Source: Allobogoriella alba (GTDB lineage Bacteria; Actinomycetota; Actinomycetes; Actinomycetales; Actinomycetaceae). From it: a stretch of DNA of 64,000 nt. The stretch's first letter is position 1. The number at the start of each line of letters is the position of its first letter. This document shows positions 46,783-55,184 of this stretch, in pieces. The DNA is taken from NCBI RefSeq assembly GCF_042665525.1, contig NZ_JBHTCQ010000001.1:1488001-1552000 (forward strand), read 5' to 3'. Made by a program: the position numbers and the translations under genes. Below the pieces are notes generated by a model, which was not told the origin of the DNA, ran no database searches, and worked only from the letters and a program-made list of their open reading frames with translations.

Positions 46783-48660
46783 GTGGCACATCTGCTCGGG
46801 CTGGAGTCGGTCGGCGTCGTGCGCGGCGCGCGGCCCGTGCTCGGCGACGTCACGCTGGGCCTCGACGACGGCGCGTGCGTCGGTGTGCTGGGCCGTAACG
46901 GCGCCGGCAAGTCGACCCTGCTCGCGCTGCTCGACGGCTCGCTCGCACCCGACCACGGCCGGGTGACGCGGGCCGGCGGCACGCGGGTGGTCACCGTCGG
47001 CCAGTCCGACGCGCTCCCGGCGGGCACGGTCCAGGACGTCGTCCACCCCGGTGCGGCGGATCACGAGTGGGCCTCCCAGTCGCACGTGCGCGGCATCCAC
47101 GACGGACTGCTCGCTGACGTCCCGCTCGACGCCGACGTCGCCACGCTCTCCGGCGGCCAGCGGCGGCGGGTGGCGCTGGCGCGCGCACTGACGACCGACG
47201 CCGAGGTCCTCGTCCTGGACGAGCCGACGAACCACCTGGACGTCGAGGGCGTCGACTGGCTCGCGCGCCACCTGCGGGCCCGCTTCGGCCGCGGCCGCGG
47301 CGCCCTCGTCGTCGTCACCCACGACCGGTGGTTCCTCGACGCCGTGTGCACCCGGGTGTGGGAGGTCGTGGCCGGCGTGGACGGTGCCGCGGGGACGCGA
47401 GCGGGTCACGTCGAGACCTACGACGGCGGGTACGCGGCGTACGTGCTGGCGCGGGCCGAGCGGGAGCGGGCCGCCGCCGTCGCCGCGGAGAAGCGGGCCA
47501 ACCTGCTGCGCAAGGAGCTGGCGTGGCTGCGCCGCGGGGCGCCGGCCCGCACGTCGAAGCCGAAGTTCCGGCTCGACGCCGCAGCGGCGCTGATCGCGGA
47601 CGAGCCGCCGCCGCGCGACCGGCTCGCGCTGACCCGGACCGCCAGCGCGCGGCTGGGCAAGGACGTCCTCGACCTCGAGGACGTCACCGTGCGGTACGGC
47701 GACGGCACCCGTCCTGTCCTCGAGGACGTCACCTGGCGTCTGGCGCCGGGGGAGCGGGTCGGCCTGGTCGGCGTCAACGGTGCCGGCAAGACCACCCTGC
47801 TGCGGCTGCTGGCGGGGGACCAGGAGCCCACCTCGGGCCGGGTCCGGCGCGGCAGGACCGTCCGGGTCCGCGCCCTGTCCCAGGACGCCCACGAGCTGAC
47901 CGAGGTGGCGCACCTGCGCGTCGTCGAGGCCGTCGAGGAGGTTCGCGCACGTGTGGAGGTCGGCGGCAAGGACCTCACCGCCGCTCAGCTCGTGGAGCGG
48001 CTCGGCTTCACCCGCGAGCGTGCCTGGACGCCCGTGCGTGACCTCTCCGGCGGGGAGCGGCGCAGGCTGCAGCTGCTGCGCCTGCTCGTGGACGAGCCCA
48101 ACGTGCTGCTCCTCGACGAGCCCACCAACGACCTCGACACCGACACGCTCGCAGCCGTCGAGGATCTCCTCGACTCCTGGCCCGGCACCCTCGTGGTGGT
48201 CTCGCACGACCGGTACCTCCTCGAGCGCGTCACCGACCACCAGGTCGCGCTGCTCGGCGACGGTCGGCTGCGTGACCTGCCCGGCGGCGTCGAGCAGTAC
48301 CTCGAGCTGAGGCGCGGTGACGTCCCGGGCAGGTCCGGCTCCGTCGGCACGGCCGACGGGTACCCGACCCACGCACGGGACACGGGTCCCGCACCGCGCA
48401 CCGAGCCGGCGGAGCGTGAGGTATCGGCAGTGCCGAGCGCGGCGGACCAGCGGGCGGCGAAGAAGGAGATGTCCCGGGTGGAACGTCAGCTCGACAAGGT
48501 GGCGACCCGGGTGGCGGGGCTGCACGAGCAGCTGGCTGACGCGTCCGCCACGGGCGACGTCGAGGCCCTGGCGCGGCTGACCCGCGAGACACGCGAGGCC
48601 GAGGCGACCCAGGCCGAGCTGGAAGAGCGATGGCTGGAAGCGGCGGAGGCCGTCGGATGA
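46783..48660 (+). CDS. ABC-F family ATPase (Uup-like)
   Basis: A 625-residue soluble protein with two ATPase domains and no membrane part. Domain 1: Walker A GRNGAGKST, signature LSGGQRRRVALAR, Walker B VLVLDEPTNHLD. Domain 2: Walker A GVNGAGKTT, signature LSGGERRRLQLLR, Walker B VLLLDEPTNDLD. The linker (about 215-290) carries KRANLLRKELAWLRRGAPARTSKPKFR, typical of Uup. A C-terminal coiled coil (about 555-625) is present. ABC-F proteins act on ribosomes or DNA branch structures. Its 3' end overlaps the phosphotransferase start (ATGA). Confidence 0.92.
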   Translation: MAHLLGLESVGVVRGARPVLGDVTLGLDDGACVGVLGRNGAGKSTLLALLDGSLAPDHGRVTRAGGTRVVTVGQSDALPAGTVQDVVHPGAADHEWASQSHVRGIHDGLLADVPLDADVATLSGGQRRRVALARALTTDAEVLVLDEPTNHLDVEGVDWLARHLRARFGRGRGALVVVTHDRWFLDAVCTRVWEVVAGVDGAAGTRAGHVETYDGGYAAYVLARAERERAAAVAAEKRANLLRKELAWLRRGAPARTSKPKFRLDAAAALIADEPPPRDRLALTRTASARLGKDVLDLEDVTVRYGDGTRPVLEDVTWRLAPGERVGLVGVNGAGKTTLLRLLAGDQEPTSGRVRRGRTVRVRALSQDAHELTEVAHLRVVEAVEEVRARVEVGGKDLTAAQLVERLGFTRERAWTPVRDLSGGERRRLQLLRLLVDEPNVLLLDEPTNDLDTDTLAAVEDLLDSWPGTLVVVSHDRYLLERVTDHQVALLGDGRLRDLPGGVEQYLELRRGDVPGRSGSVGTADGYPTHARDTGPAPRTEPAEREVSAVPSAADQRAAKKEMSRVERQLDKVATRVAGLHEQLADASATGDVEALARLTRETREAEATQAELEERWLEAAEAVG

Positions 48661-49586
48661 TCGGCACCATCAGGTCCGTGCCCGACCCGGCGGCGATCGT
48701 GCAGGAGGTCCGCCACAGGTACGGGCTCGACCTCGAGCGCGGCACGCTCCTGCGCTCCCTCGCCAACGACGTCTACCTCGTCCACGGTCCGGACGGGCGG
48801 TACGCCGCGAAGGTGTACCGCACCGGGACGGACCGTGAGCGCCTGCGCTGGGAGGACGAGCTCGCGCGGCACGCTGTGCGTCACGGCGTGCCCGTCCCGA
48901 CGGCCCGGCCCACGACAGGCGGCGAGCCTGTGCTCACGCTCGAGGCTCCCGAGGGCCCGCGTCACGTCGTCGTCCTGGAGTGGGTCGAGGGCACCAAGCC
49001 CGCACCGCCGTTCGGGGAGGACCTCTACCGGGAGCTCGGCGACCTGCTGGCCCGGTTCCACGCGGCCGCGGACACCTTCGCCCCGTCGGCGTCCCGCCCT
49101 GTGGAAGACGTCGACACACTCGTCGGTGCCGCGGTCGCGCGGGTCGCCGACGTGCTGAACGGGCCGGACCGGGCGCTCGTGGAGGACCTCGGTGCCCGCG
49201 CGACGGCGGCGCTGCGGCGCCGCCGGCCGTCGGACCTCGGCGTCTGCCACGGGGACGTCACGCTGGACAACGTGCTGGTGACCGATGCGGGCCTGTCGTT
49301 GCACGACTTCGACCTGGCGGGCGTCCGGTGGCGGGTGTCCGACCTCACGGGCGTGGCGGGCACGGAGCACCTCGGGGCCTTCCTGACCGGCTACCGCGAG
49401 GTGCGGCCGCTGCCCGAGGACGATCTCACGTCGCTCGGCTGGCTGCGGGCGGCGGCGTCCCTGCAGAACCTCGGCTTCCACCTGGTGGACAAGCCGGCCG
49501 TGCAGGGGTCCGACTCGATCGGCGAGGGCTGGGCGGACCGGGAGCTGGAGACGCTCCGGGAGCTCTCCCGGGTCCTGGAGGCCTGA
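48657..49586 (+). CDS. Phosphotransferase (APH/homoserine-kinase fold)
   Basis: A 309-residue kinase-like protein. The N-lobe has NDVYLVHGPDGRYAAKVYRTG (Lys near residue 50), the hinge VVLEWVEGTKPAPP, the catalytic loop LGVCHGDVTLDNVLV (His-Gly-Asp with Asn) and metal site LHDFDLAG. Family members phosphorylate aminoglycosides, choline, homoserine or fructosamine; the substrate is not evident, so drug resistance should not be inferred. ATG overlaps the ABC-F stop and is preceded by CGGAGG. It converges on a MarR gene four bases away. Confidence 0.87.
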   Translation: MIGTIRSVPDPAAIVQEVRHRYGLDLERGTLLRSLANDVYLVHGPDGRYAAKVYRTGTDRERLRWEDELARHAVRHGVPVPTARPTTGGEPVLTLEAPEGPRHVVVLEWVEGTKPAPPFGEDLYRELGDLLARFHAAADTFAPSASRPVEDVDTLVGAAVARVADVLNGPDRALVEDLGARATAALRRRRPSDLGVCHGDVTLDNVLVTDAGLSLHDFDLAGVRWRVSDLTGVAGTEHLGAFLTGYREVRPLPEDDLTSLGWLRAAASLQNLGFHLVDKPAVQGSDSIGEGWADRELETLRELSRVLEA

Positions 49587-49590
49587 GGGC

Positions 49591-50115
49591 TCAGGCCTCG
49601 AAACGCAGCAGGATCGCGCGGAGTGCGTCGATCACCTGCGCCGTGGCGTCGTCCGGGAGGGACGCGAGCAGATCCCGTTCGGAGGCGAGCAGCTGGGACA
49701 TGGCGGCGTCCACGCGCCGCTCGCCCTCCTCGGTAAGACGGACCTTCACCACGCGGCGGTCGGCGTCGTCGGCGGCGCGCACCACGAGGCCGTGCGCCAC
49801 CATGCGGTCGATCCGGTTCGTCATCGTCCCCGAGGAGACGAGCGTCTCGGCGATGAGCCGGCCGGGCGTCAGCTCGTAGGGGCTGCCGGCCCTCCGCAGG
49901 GCGGAGAGCACGTCGAACTCCCACGCCTCGACGCCGTGCTCGGCGAAGGCCCGCCGCCGCGTCAGGTCCAGGTGCCGGGCCAGACGCGACACGCGCGAGA
50001 ACACGTGCAGGGGGAGCGGGTGGAGATCGGGCCGTTCGCGCTGCCACGCCTCGACGATCCGGTCGACCTCGTCACGTGGCGCGCTGACCTTCCCGATCGG
50101 CTGCGCGACGTCCAT
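49591..50115 (-). CDS. MarR-family transcriptional regulator
   Basis: A 174-residue winged-helix dimer. The DNA-binding part is LTPGRLIAETLVSSGTMTNRIDRMVAHGLVVRAADDADRRVVKVRLTEEGERRVD (about residues 83-137), framed by dimerisation helices. A near-perfect palindrome, CTCGACGTCGAG, lies 13 bases upstream of its start, implying autoregulation. The ligand and other targets are not visible; the TetR gene next to it runs the same way but starts more than 700 bases upstream. Confidence 0.9.
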   Translation of the reverse strand: MDVAQPIGKVSAPRDEVDRIVEAWQRERPDLHPLPLHVFSRVSRLARHLDLTRRRAFAEHGVEAWEFDVLSALRRAGSPYELTPGRLIAETLVSSGTMTNRIDRMVAHGLVVRAADDADRRVVKVRLTEEGERRVDAAMSQLLASERDLLASLPDDATAQVIDALRAILLRFEA

Positions 50116-50127
50116 CCCCGAAGATTA

Positions 50128-50139
50128 CTCGACGTCGAG
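50128..50139. promoter_or_regulatory. CTCGACGTCGAG palindrome upstream of the MarR gene
   Basis: A perfect 12-base palindrome; with flanks it reads TATCTCGAC-GTCGAGTAA on the minus strand, close to the TATCTnGA type of site bound by many actinobacterial MarR proteins. It lies 13 bases upstream of the minus-strand start codon, over the expected promoter. Confidence 0.65.
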
Positions 50140-50204
50140 ATACCTCTGCCGGACGCGGCACCTGCTCCTGTCCGCCCAGCCCTTTCAGATGTGAGAGGCC
50201 CGGA

Positions 50205-50843
50205 CTATCGCTTCTCCACGGTCAGCCGCGGGGACTTCTCGAGCCCGGCGAGCCCGTTCCAGGTGAGGTTCACGATGTGCGCGGCGACCTCGGTCTTGTC
50301 CGGCTTGCGTGCCTCGAGCCACCACTGACCGGTCAGCGCGATCAGCCCGACGAGCATCTGGGCGTACATCGGCGCGGCGGCGGGGTCCAGCCGGCGCAGC
50401 CGGAACTGGTCCGCGAGCAGGTGCTCCACCTGCGTCGCGACGTCCCCGATCAGCGACGAGAACGTGCCGGTGGCCTGCGCGACGGGGGAGTCCCGCACCA
50501 GGATGCGGAACCCGTCGGTGTTCTCCTCGATGTAGTCCAGCAGCGCCAGCGCGGCCCGCTCGACGATGAGCTTCGGGTGCCCGCCGGAGCTGAGCTGCTC
50601 GGTGAGCATCCCCAGGAGCCTCTGCACCTCCCGGTCCACCACGACCGCGTAGATGCCCTCCTTGCCGCCGAAGTGCTCGTAGACGACCGGCTTGGAGACC
50701 TTCGCGCGTGCCGCGATCTCCTCCACCGACGTGCCCTCGAAGCCCTTGCTCGCGAAGAGCGCGCGGGAGATCGTCACCAGTTGCTCCCGCCGCTGGCTTC
50801 CGGTCATGCGCACGCGTGCCGTCGTCCTGTCCTTCGGGCTCAT
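50205..50843 (-). CDS. TetR-family transcriptional regulator
   Basis: A 212-residue repressor. N-terminal helix-turn-helix RREQLVTISRALFASKGFEGTSVEEIAARAKVSKPVVYEHFGGKEGIYAVVVDRE (residues about 19-73), then a helical ligand domain with LDYIEENTDGFRILVRDSP and GQWWLEARKPDK. ATG 50843 is chosen for GGGGACG just upstream; ATGs at 50855 and 50852 are also in frame. It is divergent from tRNA-Gln and glmU, and this arrangement (TetR next to glmU) recurs in related actinobacteria (family knowledge). Ligand and targets unknown. Confidence 0.9.
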   Translation of the reverse strand: MSPKDRTTARVRMTGSQRREQLVTISRALFASKGFEGTSVEEIAARAKVSKPVVYEHFGGKEGIYAVVVDREVQRLLGMLTEQLSSGGHPKLIVERAALALLDYIEENTDGFRILVRDSPVAQATGTFSSLIGDVATQVEHLLADQFRLRRLDPAAAPMYAQMLVGLIALTGQWWLEARKPDKTEVAAHIVNLTWNGLAGLEKSPRLTVEKR

Positions 50844-51004
50844 CGTCCCCATCATGCCGTGCCCACCGCACGCACCCGACCGCGAGGACCCGGCGGCCGG
50901 CGCCACCCGGTCGGCCGGGTGCCTCCCGAGCGGCCGGGCTCAACCCCGAACCGCCGGGGCTGGCACACTGGAGGGCGGCCGCGCGCGTGCTCGCGCCGCG
51001 GCGG

Positions 51005-51076
51005 TCCGCCCTGGTGTAACGGCAGCACGCAGGCCTTTGGTGCCTTGCGGTCCGGGTTCGAATCCTGGGGGCGGAG
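51005..51076 (+). tRNA. tRNA-Gln (anticodon TTG)
   Basis: A 72-base tRNA: acceptor TCCGCCC (51005-51011) pairs with GGGCGGA (51069-51075), discriminator G. D arm GTG...CAC, anticodon loop CTTTGGT with anticodon TTG, T arm CCGGG-TTCGAAT-CCTGG (one G:U pair). CCA is not encoded. It decodes CAA and, by wobble, CAG. It lies 107 bases upstream of glmU. Confidence 0.92.
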
Positions 51077-51118
51077 CGGGCGGGACGCGCCACTGGCGCA
51101 CCAGGTACCACCACGCTC

Positions 51119-51124
51119 TAGAGT
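51119..51124 (+). promoter_or_regulatory. Candidate -10 box for glmU-prs
   Basis: TAGAGT lies 58 bases upstream of the glmU start and downstream of tRNA-Gln, giving a leader of about 50 bases. No convincing -35 is seen. The leader contains a GC-rich CCCGGGG/CCCCCCGGG stretch that could fold. Confidence 0.35.
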
Positions 51125-51182
51125 TGCCGTTGCACGATGCCCGGGGCACCCCCCGGGCGCCCCCCGTCCGAGGAGCCCCGGC

Positions 51183-52790
51183 GTGAGCCAGAGCCGACCG
51201 ACCGTCATCGTCCTCGCGGCCGGCGAAGGTACCCGGATGCGATCGCGCACCCCGAAGGTGCTGCACGGGATCGGAGGTCGCAGCCTGCTCGGGCACGCCC
51301 TGGTCGCCGCGCGCGGCGTCGACCCCGAGCGGCTTGCCGTCGTGGTGCGTCACGAGCGGGACACCGTCGCCGCGCACGCCCAGGACCTCGACCCCGAGGT
51401 GATGATCGTCGACCAGGACGACGTCCCCGGCACCGGCCGCGCCGTCCAGTGCGCGCTCTCCGCGCTCGACGCCGCGGCCCAGGCGGCGGCCGTCGCGAAC
51501 GGCGACGACGCCGGAGGCCACCTGGCCGACGTGCTCACCGGACCCGTGCTCGTCATGGCGGGGGACACCCCGCTGCTCGACGCCGGCACGCTCACCGAGC
51601 TGCTGCGTGCGCACGAGGCCGACGAGAATGCCGTGACCGTGCTGACCACCACCGTCGACGAGCCGTACGGCTACGGCCGCATCCTGCGTGAGGAGGGCGC
51701 CGTCGTCGGCGTGGTCGAGGAGCGGGACGCGACCGACGCACAGCGCCGGATCCGCGAGATCAACACCTCCACCTACGTCTTCGACGCCACCGTGCTACGC
51801 GACGCCCTCAACGGCGTCGGCCGTCAGAACGACCAGGGCGAGGTGTACCTGACCGACGTCGTCGCCCTCGCGCACGACGCCGGCCTGCCCGTCCGGGCGG
51901 TCGCCGTCGAGGACTCCTGGCTCGTCGAGGGCGTCAACGACCGCGTCCAGCTCGCAACGCTCGGCGCCGAGCTGAACCGCCGCACCCTCGAGAGCTGGAT
52001 GCGGGAGGGCGTCACGGTGGTCGACCCCGCGACCACCTGGGTCGACCTCGACGTCGAGCTCGCCCGCGACGTCACGCTGCTGCCCGGCACCCAGCTGCAC
52101 GGCACGACGTCGGTCGGTGAGGGGTCCGTCGTCGGGCCCGACACGACCCTGCGGGACGTCACCGTCGGTGCCGGCGTGCGGGTCGAGCGCACGCACGGCT
52201 CCGATGCGGTCCTCGCCGACGGTGCGACCGTGGGGCCGTTCGCCTACCTGCGGCCCGGCACGCGGCTGGGCGCCGACGGGAAGATCGGGACGTTCGTCGA
52301 GACCAAGAACGCCGACATCGGCCCCGGCGCCAAGGTGCCGCACCTCAGCTACGTCGGCGACGCCGAGATCGGGGAGGGCACGAACATCGGCGCCGCGTCC
52401 GTGTTCGTGAACTACGACGGCGTCCACAAGCACCGCAGCAGGGTCGGCCGGCACGCCCGGACCGGCTCGGACAACATGTTCGTCGCGCCGGTCACCGTGG
52501 GTGACGGCGCCTACACCGGCGCGGGGACGATCCTGCGCGAGGACGTGCCGCCCGGGGCGCTGGCCGTGCCCGCCTCGGGACAGCGGGTCATCCGCGACTG
52601 GGTGCTGCGCCGTCGTCCCGGCACCCCGTCCGCCCAGGCCGCGCAGGAGGCGCTCGCCGACGGCGAGCACGGTCTCTCCGACCAGGCCCGGGCAGAGCGC
52701 GCCCGCGCCGCCGGGACGTCCCGCGGCGACCAGGCACCCGGCACCACCCAGACACCCGGCACCACCGACGAAGGGGACACCGAGCGATGA
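51183..52790 (+). CDS. glmU: Bifunctional N-acetylglucosamine-1-phosphate uridyltransferase / glucosamine-1-phosphate acetyltransferase
   Basis: A 535-residue enzyme making UDP-GlcNAc for peptidoglycan. The uridyltransferase half starts VIVLAAGEGTRMRSRTPKVLHGIGG, with VMAGDTPLLD and YGYGRILREEGAVVGVVEERDA. The C-terminal half is a left-handed beta-helix (about residues 265-450) with LRPGTRLGADGKIGTFVETKN and active-site NYDGVHKHR (Asn-Tyr-Asp-Gly). A tail after about 480 is Ala/Thr/Pro-rich with an APGTTQTPGTT repeat, as in other actinobacteria. GAGGAGCC precedes the GTG. The stop overlaps the prs start. Confidence 0.95.
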   Translation: MSQSRPTVIVLAAGEGTRMRSRTPKVLHGIGGRSLLGHALVAARGVDPERLAVVVRHERDTVAAHAQDLDPEVMIVDQDDVPGTGRAVQCALSALDAAAQAAAVANGDDAGGHLADVLTGPVLVMAGDTPLLDAGTLTELLRAHEADENAVTVLTTTVDEPYGYGRILREEGAVVGVVEERDATDAQRRIREINTSTYVFDATVLRDALNGVGRQNDQGEVYLTDVVALAHDAGLPVRAVAVEDSWLVEGVNDRVQLATLGAELNRRTLESWMREGVTVVDPATTWVDLDVELARDVTLLPGTQLHGTTSVGEGSVVGPDTTLRDVTVGAGVRVERTHGSDAVLADGATVGPFAYLRPGTRLGADGKIGTFVETKNADIGPGAKVPHLSYVGDAEIGEGTNIGAASVFVNYDGVHKHRSRVGRHARTGSDNMFVAPVTVGDGAYTGAGTILREDVPPGALAVPASGQRVIRDWVLRRRPGTPSAQAAQEALADGEHGLSDQARAERARAAGTSRGDQAPGTTQTPGTTDEGDTER

Positions 52791-53767
52791 CGGGCATCAT
52801 CACCCACGGCGAGAAGCGGCTCGTGCTGGTCAGCGGCCGCGCGCATCCCCAGCTCGCCGCCGACGTCGCGCGGGAGCTCGACATCGAGCTGCTGCCGACG
52901 ACCGCGTACGACTTCGCCAACGGTGAGATCTACGTCCGGTTCGCCGAGTCGGTCCGGGGCACGGACGTCTTCGTCCTGCAGTCCCACACCACACCGATCA
53001 ACGAGTGGCTCATGGAGCAGCTGCTCATGGTGGACGCCCTCAAGCGTGGTTCGGCCAAGCGGATCACGGTGGTGGCGCCGTTCTTCCCGTACGCCCGCCA
53101 GGACAAGAAGCACAAGGGGCGGGAGCCGATCTCCGCCCGGCTCGTGGCCGACATGTTCAAGACCGCCGGCGCGGACCGGCTGCTCAGCGTGGACCTGCAC
53201 GCGGCGCAGACGCAAGGCTTCTTCGACGGCCCCGTCGACCACCTGTGGGCGATGCCGATCCTCACCGACTACGTGCGGACCCGCATCGACGCCGAACGGG
53301 CCGCGGTGGTCTCCCCGGACGCCGGACGCATCCGCGTGGCCGAGCAGTGGGCGGCGAAGCTCGGCGGCGTCCCGCTGGCCTTCGTGCACAAGACCCGCGA
53401 CATCTCCCGGCCGAACCAGGCCGTCGCGAACCGGGTCGTCGGCGACGTCGAGGGACGCACGGCGATCCTCGTGGACGACCTCATCGACACCGGTGGCACC
53501 ATCGCCGAGGCCGTGAAGGTGGTGCTCGACGCCGGGGCCTCCGACGTCATCGTCGCCGCCACGCACGGGGTGCTCTCCGACCCGGCCGCGCGGCGTCTCA
53601 CCGAGTCCGGCGCCCGGGAGGTCGTGGTCACCGACACGCTGCCGATCGCGCCGGACAAGCGGTTCCCGCAGCTGACCGTGCTGCCGATCGCGCCGCTGCT
53701 GGCGCGCGCGATCCGCGAGGTCTTCGACGACGGGTCGGTCACGTCGCTCTTCGACGGCGTGGCCTGA
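52787..53767 (+). CDS. prs: Ribose-phosphate pyrophosphokinase
   Basis: A 326-residue class I PRPP synthase (ribose 5-phosphate plus ATP to PRPP) feeding nucleotide, His and Trp synthesis. Marks are FANGEIYVRFAESVRGTDVFVLQS, FFPYARQDKKHKGREPISARLVADMF, SVDLHAAQTQGFFDGPVDHL and the PRPP loop AILVDDLIDTGGTIAEA. The ATG overlaps the glmU stop (ATGA), a pairing conserved in actinobacteria and many firmicutes. It converges on a VOC gene seven bases after its stop. Confidence 0.96.
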   Translation: MTGIITHGEKRLVLVSGRAHPQLAADVARELDIELLPTTAYDFANGEIYVRFAESVRGTDVFVLQSHTTPINEWLMEQLLMVDALKRGSAKRITVVAPFFPYARQDKKHKGREPISARLVADMFKTAGADRLLSVDLHAAQTQGFFDGPVDHLWAMPILTDYVRTRIDAERAAVVSPDAGRIRVAEQWAAKLGGVPLAFVHKTRDISRPNQAVANRVVGDVEGRTAILVDDLIDTGGTIAEAVKVVLDAGASDVIVAATHGVLSDPAARRLTESGAREVVVTDTLPIAPDKRFPQLTVLPIAPLLARAIREVFDDGSVTSLFDGVA

Positions 53768-53774
53768 GCCCCGG

Positions 53775-54152
53775 TCAGAGCGGGTCGAGCTGCCTACGGA
53801 GCAGGCAGAACTCGTTGCCCTCGGGGTCGAGCAGGACGTGCCAGGGCTCCTCGCCGGTCTGACCGATGTCGGCCCGGCGGGCGCCGGCGGCGAGCAGCCG
53901 CTCCAGCTCGGCCTCCTGGCCGCGATCCGTCGGGTTGACGTCGATGTGCAACGGCAGCTTGCCGGCCCTCGGCTCGTCGGTGGGGCTGAGGATGATCGTC
54001 GGCTGCGGACCGCCGAACCCCTCCCGGGGCCCGATCTCGATCGCACCCTCCTCGCGGTCGAGCTCGACGAAGTCGAGGATCTCGCACCAGAACCGTGCCA
54101 ACGTCTCGGGGTCGCGACAGTCCAGGACGAGCTCACTGATCCGGCATGCCAT
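53775..54152 (-). CDS. VOC-family (glyoxalase-like) protein
   Basis: A 125-residue single-domain protein of the Glyoxalase_6 subtype: RISELVLDCRDPETLARFWCEILDFVELDREEGAIEIGP, PLHIDVNPTDRGQEAELERLLAAGA and WHVLLDPEGNEFCLL. It resembles the gene at 2537-2932 in length and ending. The substrate is unknown. It stands alone between the convergent prs and a minus-strand ABC exporter operon 78 bases upstream of it. Confidence 0.82.
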   Translation of the reverse strand: MACRISELVLDCRDPETLARFWCEILDFVELDREEGAIEIGPREGFGGPQPTIILSPTDEPRAGKLPLHIDVNPTDRGQEAELERLLAAGARRADIGQTGEEPWHVLLDPEGNEFCLLRRQLDPL

Positions 54153-54230
54153 CGCCGGTCACCTACCTTCCGTGGGGGGCCGTGGCGCAGGCGACCGTAC
54201 CGGGCGGCCGGAGCGTCGGACGAGGTGTTT

Positions 54231-55184
54231 TCAGTCCTGACGGCGGGCGAGGTAGATGCGCCGGACCACGTCCTCCGCGTCCGGCTCCTCGATGGACAGG
54301 TCGCGCACCTCGGCGTACGCGGACACCCCTGCCAGCACGCGCGCGGCCGTCGTCCGGCCGGCGTCGAACGCCAGGTGCTGCCGCAGGCCGCCGCCCTCGG
54401 ACCGCAGGTGCCGGGTGCCCTCGACCGACAGGTCGGGCACCGGCTCGGCGAGGTCGACGACGAGGACACGCTCGGTCCCGACCGTGCGGGACAGCCCGCG
54501 CAACGTGCCGTCGAACGCCAGGACGCCGTGGTCGACCACGAGGACCCGCTCGCACAGCCGCTCGACGTCGCCCATGTCGTGCGTGGTCAGCAGCAGCGTG
54601 GTGCCTCGCTCGCGGCGCTCGGCGTGGAGGAACTCCCGCAGCCGCTGCTTGGACAGCACGTCCAGGCCGATCGTCGGCTCGTCGAGGATGAGCAGCTCCG
54701 GGCGGTGCAGCAGCGCGGCGGCGACCTCGGCCCGCATCCGCTGACCGAGCGACAGCTGCCGCACCGGGGTGCTGAGGAACTCCGCCATCTCGAGCATCCC
54801 GACCAGCTCGTCCCGCCGCCGCCGGGCGTCGGCGCGGCCGAGCCCATGGATGGCGGCGAGGATCTCGAACGACTCGCGGACCGGCAGGTCCCACCACAGC
54901 TGGGAGCGCTGCCCGAACACGACGCCGATCCGGCGCGCCAGGGCACGGCGCTCCCGCACCGGGTCCAGCCCGCACGTGCGGACCTCGCCCGAGGTGGCCA
55001 CGAGGATCCCCACCAGCATCTTGATGGTCGTGGACTTCCCGGCACCGTTGGCGCCGATGTAGCCCACCGACTCGCCCGGCTCGACCGTGAACCTCATGCG
55101 GTCGACGGCGGTCACCTTCCGTCGGCGCAGCCCGTCCCGCACCCGGAACTCCCGCACCAGGTCGCGCGCCACGATGATGCTCAT
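54231..55184 (-). CDS. ABC-2 type exporter ATP-binding protein
   Basis: A 317-residue ATPase. Walker A GANGAGKST (residues about 42-50), Q-loop VVFGQRSQLWWDLP, variant signature LSLGQRMRAEVAAALL (LSLGQ in place of LSGGQ), Walker B LLILDEPTIGLDV and switch TTHDM. A DUF4162-type C-terminal domain follows (about 235-317). The LSLGQ variant with QRSQLWWDLP is typical of the subfamily paired with DUF990-type permeases. AAGGAGGGGG precedes the ATG. It is last in a three-gene minus-strand operon. Confidence 0.9.
   Translation of the reverse strand: MSIIVARDLVREFRVRDGLRRRKVTAVDRMRFTVEPGESVGYIGANGAGKSTTIKMLVGILVATSGEVRTCGLDPVRERRALARRIGVVFGQRSQLWWDLPVRESFEILAAIHGLGRADARRRRDELVGMLEMAEFLSTPVRQLSLGQRMRAEVAAALLHRPELLILDEPTIGLDVLSKQRLREFLHAERRERGTTLLLTTHDMGDVERLCERVLVVDHGVLAFDGTLRGLSRTVGTERVLVVDLAEPVPDLSVEGTRHLRSEGGGLRQHLAFDAGRTTAARVLAGVSAYAEVRDLSIEEPDAEDVVRRIYLARRQD

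Noticed and set aside
48657..49586. Aminoglycoside resistance gene
   Set aside because: The phosphotransferase fold is clear, but nothing distinguishes an aminoglycoside substrate from choline, homoserine or other ligands.
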